From VFKU01 sp964411925 (lineage in GTDB: Bacteria; Hydrogenedentota; Hydrogenedentia; Hydrogenedentales; GCA-2746185): a stretch of 13,102 nt of DNA. The position numbers and the translations under genes are program-made. The stretch spans positions 1 to 13,102 of the forward strand of contig CAYPNI010000117.1 in the NCBI GenBank assembly GCA_964411925.1, read 5' to 3'. The notes under the pieces were generated by a model. It was given only the letters and a program-made list of their open reading frames with translations, searched no databases and was not told the DNA's origin. Shown here piece after piece: positions 8,356 through 13,102 of this stretch. Every line of letters starts with the position of its first letter. Within the stretch, counting starts at the first letter, position 1.

Positions 8356-8374
8356 CGCGTTTTCGCGGATTTTA
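8356..8374 (+). terminator. Weak terminator-like hairpin after the pilB-like gene
   Basis: CGCG, loop TTTT, CGCG, then GATTTTA. The GC stem has only 4 bp and the T-tract is short. It lies about 85 nt past the stop codon, so it is plausible but not strong. Confidence 0.25.
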
Positions 8375-8630
8375 TCTGAAATTTCAGTAACGGATTACCG
8401 CGGCTCACGCTGTTTCGTCGCCTCGCACCGTTCATCCACAAATTCGCTGGATAAGTGGATTGATCGATGTGGAGGAGAGGGAATAAGTGGGGTGGTTCTT
8501 CACACCAAGCGGGGCCGGGATCTTGTGACGAGGCCGCGGGTGTGGAATGCGTTGAGAAAATAGTGTGACTTCTCCACGCGCTCCGGGGACCATAAAGTAT
8601 CTGGCGGCTTTGAGTTCCGAGGTTCTCAAG

Positions 8631-8690
8631 ATTTCCACACGGATTACTACTACGACTACTTGTTCTTGATCTAGATCAGATTCTTCTACG
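8631..8690 (+). other. DnaA box, DnaA-trio-like triplets and AT-rich stretch (basal unwinding element candidate)
   Basis: ATTTCCACA (8631-8639) is followed by CGG and then the triplets TTA CTA CTA CGA CTA CTT (8644-8661). On the opposite strand, read 3' to 5', these are AAT GAT GAT GCT GAT GAA, close to the DnaA-trio repeat 3'-[G/A]AT-5'. The following bases to about 8690 are clearly AT-richer than the rest of the window. Order and spacing match the known bacterial basal unwinding system. One box base and two of the six trios deviate from consensus. Confidence 0.55.
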
Positions 8691-8710
8691 TGGGTGAGGA
8701 CAACTGAGCC

Positions 8711-9820
8711 ATGAAGATCGTCATACCTAGACAGGATTTGCTTGACGCGGTCAACAAGGTCAAGACAGTGGTGTCCGCCAAATCCGCGCTACCCATCCTC
8801 TCGCATATCCTGCTGGAAGCGGAGAAGGGCCGTCTTCGTCTCTCCGCTACGGACCTCAAGGTAAGCATCGAATGCTCCGTCGACTGCGAGGTGAAGAAGG
8901 CGGGCTCGCTCACCGTATCGTCCCAGCGCCTGGCCAGTATTCTCTCTGAACTTCCCGACGCCGATATTGCACTGGAACTCGGCGAAAGCAATGTCATCCG
9001 CCTCGAATGCGGCAAAATTCACACACGGCTCTTCAGCATGTCGCCCGAAGAGTTCCCGCCAATTCGTCAACTCGAGGACGTCGAACCCCTGGTACTGCAG
9101 CAGAAGCTGCTCAAGGGAATCTTCGACAAGACAGCCTTCGCCATATGTACGGATCAAGCCCGGTACAACCTCACCGGCCTCCTCGTTGAACTCAAGAACG
9201 GCACACTGACCGCGGTCGCGACGGACGGACGGCGTATGAGTCTGTATCGCGAGGGTGACGGCATCGTGGACGGCGTCAAACTAAAAGTGATCGTGCCGGG
9301 TAAGTTGATCCAGGAACTGATGCGCCTGCTCGGCGACGAGGGCGACGTGAACGTGTACCTGGGCGAAAACCAGGCCGCGTTCGAGTTCGACTCACTGCGG
9401 CTCACCACCGCGCTTATCGAGGGCACCTTCCCGAACTACGAAATGGTCGTGCCGCAGAAGCATGACAAGGTTCTTAAGCTGTCCACGGCGCAATTGCTCG
9501 AAGCCGTTCGCCGCACCCGCACGATGACAAACGAGAAATTCAATTCAGTGCGGTTCAAACTTGAAGACGCCGTACTCAAGCTCAGTGTCGTGACCCCCGA
9601 AGTGGGCGAGTACGAGGAAGAAATTGCGGTCGACTACGAGGGCGATTCGATGGAAATCGCGTTCAATCCCGATTTCCTCGTGGACATCCTCAAGCATCTC
9701 GATACGGAATCGACTCAGGTGGTACTCAAAGACGCCATGAGCCCAGGCATCCTCAAACCCTTCGTGGACGACGGCGAAGACAAGTACGTAAACGTCGTTA
9801 TGCCGATCCGGATTTCGTAA
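8711..9820 (+). CDS. dnaN: DNA polymerase III beta subunit (sliding clamp)
   Basis: Homodimeric ring clamp that tethers the replicative polymerase and other repair and replication factors to DNA. It has 369 residues, the usual length. It begins MKIVIPRQDLLDAVNKVKTVVS and shows the typical landmarks SALPILSHILLEA, LSATDLKVSIE, RLASILSELPD, the MSPEEFPPI segment, FAICTDQARYNLTGLL with ATDGRRMS, IEGTFPNYE, and the closing VNVVMPIRIS. These fit three beta-clamp domains at about 1-120, 128-245 and 247-369. GGTGAGGA lies about 11 nt before the ATG, a slightly long spacing. It is flanked on both sides by gene-free DNA with DnaA-box-like sites, rather than sitting directly after dnaA as in many genomes. 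Its only plus-strand upstream neighbour is the pilB-like gene. Identity is near certain. Confidence 0.98.
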   Translation: MKIVIPRQDLLDAVNKVKTVVSAKSALPILSHILLEAEKGRLRLSATDLKVSIECSVDCEVKKAGSLTVSSQRLASILSELPDADIALELGESNVIRLECGKIHTRLFSMSPEEFPPIRQLEDVEPLVLQQKLLKGIFDKTAFAICTDQARYNLTGLLVELKNGTLTAVATDGRRMSLYREGDGIVDGVKLKVIVPGKLIQELMRLLGDEGDVNVYLGENQAAFEFDSLRLTTALIEGTFPNYEMVVPQKHDKVLKLSTAQLLEAVRRTRTMTNEKFNSVRFKLEDAVLKLSVVTPEVGEYEEEIAVDYEGDSMEIAFNPDFLVDILKHLDTESTQVVLKDAMSPGILKPFVDDGEDKYVNVVMPIRIS

Positions 9821-10116
9821 TCAGATTACCGCGTGGATAAGTTGTGGGTTCCGGGGCATTTCCCGATAGAGACTTGACCACCCATCCGTTCCGTACGCAA
9901 CCGATCAGGCAATCCCTGACTACATTCGTCTCTGCAATACCTTGATACAGGCCACGTTACGGCAGCCGCTCGATAATTGAGAGACACGCTCAGGTTTTTT
10001 CCTATTACGAGAAGGTTAGCGTCAAGAAACTAGTCCGCCGTGGATAAGTTCTGGATAAGTCGCCAGTTCCGGACACGCCAAATCGCTACATAGCGGTAGG
10101 AAAACGGCGCCGCGAA
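9821..10116. other. Gene-free region downstream of dnaN with box-like repeats
   Basis: There is no credible gene in about 296 nt. It contains CGTGGATAA at 9832-9840 and 10039-10047 and TCTGGATAA at 10050-10058. Each is the reverse complement of a DnaA box with one mismatch, and the last two lie 11 bases apart. It also has a small hairpin TCAGG/CCTGA (9905-9919). It may be the second half of a split origin or a DnaA-titration or regulatory site. Confidence 0.45.
9978..10000 (+). terminator. Possible weak intrinsic terminator after dnaN
   Basis: TGAG and CTCA form a short stem around a 7-nt loop, followed by GG and six T. The T-tract is good but the stem has only 4-5 bp. Confidence 0.3.
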
Positions 10117-11121
10117 CTAGAGAAGTTCAGCGATCTGCACCGCGTTATACGCCGCGCCTTTGAGCAGGTTGTCGGACACAATCCACATGTTCAGCGCGCG
10201 CGGGTGTGAACCATCCTCCCGGATGCGTCCAACGAAGGTCTCCCAGCGCCCTTCCGCCTCGGTCGCCAGCGGGTAGACCTGCGCCTTGGGGTCGTCGCGA
10301 ACGATCACGCCCGGCGCCTTGGACAACAGCGCCCGCGCACGATCGGCCGTGAGCTTGTCGCGTGTCTCGATGTTGACGGACTCACTATGGCCCGTCCGCA
10401 CCGGCACGCGCACCGTGGTCGCCGTCACGCGAATGGAATCGTCACCCATGATTTTCTTGGTTTCTTTGATCATCTTGATTTCTTCGGTCGTGTAGCCGTC
10501 GTCCGCGAATGCGTCGCTCTGGGGGATCTGCGGCAGACAGTTAAATGCGATCTGGTGCGGAAAAATTGAGATCTCGGGCGCGCGCCCGTCCAATACGGCC
10601 CGCGTCTGCGCCTCGAGTTCGCCGAGCGCCTTTACCCCGGCGCCGGACACCGCCTGGTAGGTCGACACCACCACACGCTCGATGCGCGCGGCGTCGTGCA
10701 ACGGCTTGAGCACGACGACCATCTGGATCGTCGAACAGTTCGGGTTCGCGATGATGCCGTGATGCGACTTGACGGTGTGCGGATTCACCTCCGGCACTAC
10801 GAGCGGCACTTCAGGATCCATCCGCCACGCGCTCGAATTGTCTATCACCACGCAGCCGTCGCGCGCCGCACAGGGTGCGAATTTCTTGCTCGTGCCGCCG
10901 CCCGCGCTGAACAGGGCGACCTCGATGCCCTTGAACGAATCTTCCTTGAGCGTCTCGACCGGGATCTCTTCTCCACGGAACATGAGCCGTTTGCCGTTGG
11001 AGCGTTCGGACGCGAGCAGGCGCAGGGACTTGATGGGAAACTCTCGATCCTCGAGGGTCTTCAACATCTGTTGGCCCACGAGACCCGTGGCACCGGCCAC
11101 GGCTACTGTTTTGGCGGACAT
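10117..11121 (-). CDS. asd: Aspartate-semialdehyde dehydrogenase
   Basis: NADPH-dependent reduction of aspartyl phosphate to aspartate semialdehyde, the branch point to lysine/diaminopimelate, threonine and methionine. It has 334 residues from the ATG at 11121, chosen because AGGGGAG lies 4 nt upstream and the protein then begins MSAKTVAVAGATGLVGQQM; an upstream ATG would add 18 unconserved residues. Visible features: the Rossmann GATGLVG loop at 10-16, the SSAWRMDPEVPLVVPEVN segment, catalytic C129 in NPNCSTIQ, STYQAVSGAG, and catalytic H245 in RTGHSESVNIE. Both active-site residues are present and length is typical. It lies 110 nt downstream of trxA on the same strand, but a terminator-like hairpin separates them, so it probably has its own promoter, which I could not identify with confidence. 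Confidence 0.96.
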   Translation of the reverse strand: MSAKTVAVAGATGLVGQQMLKTLEDREFPIKSLRLLASERSNGKRLMFRGEEIPVETLKEDSFKGIEVALFSAGGGTSKKFAPCAARDGCVVIDNSSAWRMDPEVPLVVPEVNPHTVKSHHGIIANPNCSTIQMVVVLKPLHDAARIERVVVSTYQAVSGAGVKALGELEAQTRAVLDGRAPEISIFPHQIAFNCLPQIPQSDAFADDGYTTEEIKMIKETKKIMGDDSIRVTATTVRVPVRTGHSESVNIETRDKLTADRARALLSKAPGVIVRDDPKAQVYPLATEAEGRWETFVGRIREDGSHPRALNMWIVSDNLLKGAAYNAVQIAELL

Positions 11122-11172
11122 ACAACTCCCCTGAGGTTTGACGGTTCGATCCAGAATATGCGCACCGGGCGC

Positions 11173-11196
11173 CAAAAGGAAAGCGGCGCTTCGCCG
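11173..11196 (-). terminator. Intrinsic terminator after trxA
   Basis: On the minus strand it reads CGGCG, loop AAG, CGCCG (11184-11196), then CTTTCCTTTT. It is a perfect 5-bp GC stem with a T-rich tail, about 36 nt past the trxA stop and before the asd start. Confidence 0.5.
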
Positions 11197-11231
11197 GCCA
11201 GAACGTCCGGACTGCGCCGCCGCGGATCGCG

Positions 11232-11552
11232 CTAGGCTACGGCCTGATCCAGCGCCGCCGTAATCTTCGACTTCGGCTGTACACCAATGAAGCGGCCCTT
11301 TTCCTGACCGTCTTTCATCACCAGCAGGGTCGGAATGGAGTTCACCCGGAACCGCGCGGCCAGGTCGCCCTCATTGTCAATGTTCACCTTCACGACGCGC
11401 GCCTTGCCGCTGTACTCGCCCGCGATCTCGTCGAGCACCGGGGCGATCGCGCGGCACGGTCCGCACCATTCCGCCCAAAAGTCCACCAGCGTCACCCCGT
11501 TGCTCACCGAGGTATCGAAGTTCTGCGTCGTCAATTCAACCGCATTGCTCAT
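11232..11552 (-). CDS. trxA: Thioredoxin
   Basis: Small cytoplasmic disulfide reductase that supplies electrons to ribonucleotide reductase, peroxiredoxins and other targets, and is itself reduced by thioredoxin reductase. It has 106 residues, the classic single-domain length. The active site is WCGPC at 29-33 (C30 and C33), preceded by VDFWAE. D24 is the buried aspartate, and the cis-proline is P74 in NSIPTLLVMKDG. There is no signal peptide, so it acts in the cytoplasm. GGAGA about 8-9 nt before the ATG is a good ribosome site. It has its own sigma70-like promoter, back to back with that of the tRNA gene, and a terminator-like hairpin follows it. Confidence 0.97.
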   Translation of the reverse strand: MSNAVELTTQNFDTSVSNGVTLVDFWAEWCGPCRAIAPVLDEIAGEYSGKARVVKVNIDNEGDLAARFRVNSIPTLLVMKDGQEKGRFIGVQPKSKITAALDQAVA

Positions 11553-11621
11553 CTCATTTGTCTCCAGGATTCAACGAGGGGGAAACGGTCTGTTCGTTGG
11601 CGATATTCCCGCTACCCGCCC

Positions 11622-11650
11622 AGTATAGCGCGCGCACGCACGCCCCTCAA
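11622..11650 (-). promoter_or_regulatory. sigma70-like promoter for trxA
   Basis: On the minus strand it reads TTGAGG (11645-11650), 17 bases, then TATACT (11622-11627). Both boxes are close to consensus with optimal spacing, about 70 nt before the trxA ATG. Confidence 0.7.
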
Positions 11651-11663
11651 CGCACGGCCGCCA

Positions 11664-11692
11664 TTGAAGGCTCCCGCGCCTGACCCTATAAT
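11664..11692 (+). promoter_or_regulatory. sigma70-like promoter for tRNA-Ser
   Basis: TTGAAG (11664-11669), 17 bases, then a perfect TATAAT (11687-11692). The predicted start falls only a few bases before the tRNA 5' end. Its -35 box lies 13 bp from the -35 box of the divergent trxA promoter. Confidence 0.8.
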
Positions 11693-11704
11693 GACGCCCC
11701 CATC

Positions 11705-11794
<90 letters not shown>

Positions 11795-11833
11795 GTCGAA
11801 CCGAGCTTCAGCGCCCCGCTTTCTGTACTGGCT

Positions 11834-13102
11834 CTACTTCGACGGACGCCTGAAACCCGGCAGCAATCCGCTGATCCCAGCCCCCACCAGAATAACCGCC
11901 ATTGCCGCGATGTCGAGACCCGCCACCGGCGGATTTCCAAACCCGAGTAGGGCCAGCGCCGCCACTCCCAGGCAAAGCAACGATGCGCCTCCGACAAGTC
12001 GTCCCGCGCTGAGCGGCGTCGCGTCCGCCTTGCGCGCGCTGCGCTCGAGCGGCGCCAGCAGCATCGCGATGGGCACAAGCATAGCGTACAGAAATCCAAT
12101 CCACAGTGGCCGACTGAGCCACCACTCCATGCCGCCCGGCTCCAGCCGCATGCCGAGGCCGCCCGCCGCGAATGACAACGAGATCACGACGACGGCCACC
12201 GTCAGGTGCCAGAGATAGATCGTCATGATCATGCCGTTGATCAATACCGTTCCCGCCCAGATCCGCAGACCGGACAACGCACGCTGCATCGGCTTCTCGA
12301 TCGCCAGCAACAACCCGAACTGAAACACGCCCAGCACCAGGAGCGTAACCTTCGGCGGAAGCGAATTGCTCAACTCTGCGTCGGGCGATCCAGCCATGGC
12401 CAGCGGGTATGGGCCGGGGAAAACCAGCACCGTGAGCACGACGAGCGCAGCCAGCGACACCGCCACGAGCTGCAACGGACTCCCCACGCGCCCGTCGCGC
12501 CACGCATACCCCAACTGGTGGACCGCCAGCCACACCCAAAAATAGTTCGTCCAGCCCAGCCAGCGCAGGTCTGCCGCGAAGAACGCAACATCCACGACCG
12601 CGCCCGTCGCAGCGAACGCCCAGAACGAACCGAATCCCCACCGCTGCCACGCCGCATACGTCGCGGGCGCGAGCATCACCACCATGATGTAGATGGCGAG
12701 AAACCACGTCGGCACAAACGCCGCCCGCGACCCCAGCTGAATCCGTTCGCCGCTGACACCCGCCAGGTGCAGGACGGCCGCAAACACCCCCCACGCGAGC
12801 ACCAGCACCAGCAGCGGCGTCACCAGGCGAACCAGCCGCCCCGACAGCCACTCCGCGTATCCGCCCCCGCGCCTCCGCGCGCCCTCCAGCGACACCGCGT
12901 TCGCATACCCGCCCACGATGAAGAAAATCGGCATCACCTGAAATATCCAGGTCAGCCACTGGGTCACCGGCTGGACCTCGAGCAAATCGCTCGGCGTCAG
13001 CGCTCCATCCCGGTAATACGGCGCGGCGATCAGCCAGTGCCCCGTGATGACCACCAGAATGGACGCCGCGCGCAGAAAATCCACGTAGCGATTCCGGTTC
13101 TC
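11834..13102 (-). CDS. Integral-membrane acyltransferase (Acyltransferase_3 / OafA-like), 5' end beyond the window
   Basis: Multi-spanning membrane enzyme that probably moves an acyl group onto a cell-surface glycan or other envelope molecule; the substrate cannot be told. 422 residues are visible and the frame is open at the right edge. The visible start ENRNRYVDFLRAASILVV followed by ITGHW is the typical beginning of this family, with the expected conserved His at visible residue 22. A GTG at 13084 could serve as a start, but the conserved RY-DFLRA block spans it, so the real start is likely a little upstream. Several hydrophobic helices follow, including VMPIFFIVGGYANAVS, LVTPLLVLVLAWGVF, FVPTWFLAIYIMVVML, the MTIYLWHLTVAVVVIS stretch and a C-terminal pair ending LPGFRRPSK. 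Charged loops carry GARRRGGGYAEWLSGR. There is no glycan operon beside it. Confidence 0.85.
   Translation of the reverse strand, partial: ENRNRYVDFLRAASILVVITGHWLIAAPYYRDGALTPSDLLEVQPVTQWLTWIFQVMPIFFIVGGYANAVSLEGARRRGGGYAEWLSGRLVRLVTPLLVLVLAWGVFAAVLHLAGVSGERIQLGSRAAFVPTWFLAIYIMVVMLAPATYAAWQRWGFGSFWAFAATGAVVDVAFFAADLRWLGWTNYFWVWLAVHQLGYAWRDGRVGSPLQLVAVSLAALVVLTVLVFPGPYPLAMAGSPDAELSNSLPPKVTLLVLGVFQFGLLLAIEKPMQRALSGLRIWAGTVLINGMIMTIYLWHLTVAVVVISLSFAAGGLGMRLEPGGMEWWLSRPLWIGFLYAMLVPIAMLLAPLERSARKADATPLSAGRLVGGASLLCLGVAALALLGFGNPPVAGLDIAAMAVILVGAGISGLLPGFRRPSK

Larger units (their letters stand above)
8273..8710. other. Gene-free region upstream of dnaN, candidate oriC
   Basis: There is no credible gene in 438 nt. 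It holds four plus-strand DnaA-box-like 9-mers, each one mismatch from TTWTNCACA: GTTTTCACA (8302-8310), TCATCCACA (8432-8440), TTCTTCACA (8496-8504) and ATTTCCACA (8631-8639). A further TGGATAAGT lies at 8448-8456. The last box is followed by a short GC spacer, DnaA-trio-like triplets (8644-8661) and AT-rich DNA to about 8690. Two perfect 12-bp palindromes occur: CTGAAATTTCAG (8376-8387) and TGATCTAGATCA (8667-8678). Known origins in many bacteria flank dnaN or dnaA. No box is a perfect consensus match and dnaA is not in the window, so this is an inference. Confidence 0.55.

Noticed and set aside
8550..8600. sigma70 promoter for dnaN (TTGAGA or TGACTT with CATAAA)
   Set aside because: Spacing is off (19 or more bases) or the -10 box is absent.
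11122..11175. Upstream in-frame start for asd
   Set aside because: Adds 18 residues without similarity and overlaps the AGGGGAG ribosome site.

Overview
This window reads as ordinary core chromosome from a GC-rich bacterium. It carries RNase Y with its YmdB partner, a bacterial SMC, a type IV pilus or type II secretion ATPase, the replication clamp, aspartate-semialdehyde dehydrogenase, thioredoxin and a tRNA-Ser with an encoded CCA end. I cannot fix the phylum from sequence alone. The gene mix would suit an uncultured diderm lineage (Hydrogenedentota or Sumerlaeota are guesses only). I see no insertion sequence, CRISPR array, phage gene or obvious sign of recent transfer.

Layout. Positions 1-5768 are a minus-strand run, rny -> ymdB -> smc, with gaps of 16 and 39 nt. 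It probably starts at a near-consensus sigma70 promoter (6145-6173), which leaves an unusually long leader of about 370 nt before rny. From 6311 to 8272 a lone plus-strand PilB/GspE-type ATPase is divergent from rny. From 8273 to 8710 is a 438-nt gene-free stretch, then dnaN (8711-9820), then another roughly 300-nt gene-free stretch. Asd (10117-11121) and trxA (11232-11552) lie on the minus strand. A compact divergent promoter pair serves trxA and tRNA-Ser(GGA) (11705-11794). The window ends in a minus-strand membrane acyltransferase cut by the edge.

The most interesting part is the non-coding DNA on both sides of dnaN. Upstream there are four plus-strand sites one base away from the DnaA box TTWTNCACA. 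The last sits directly before a short GC spacer and a run of CTA-type triplets (3'-AAT GAT GAT GCT GAT GAA-5' on the other strand), followed by AT-richer DNA. This is the order of the bacterial basal unwinding system (DnaA box, GC spacer, DnaA-trio, unwinding region). Downstream of dnaN there are three more box-like sites in the opposite orientation. I infer a candidate oriC next to dnaN, with pilB where dnaA often sits.

How the genes fit together: RNase Y starts mRNA decay at the membrane, and in Bacillus YmdB is its co-transcribed phosphodiesterase neighbour. SMC compacts and segregates chromosomes, and DnaN is the sliding clamp. Replication, segregation and RNA turnover genes are therefore close together. 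The remaining genes are metabolic or surface functions without an obvious shared pathway.
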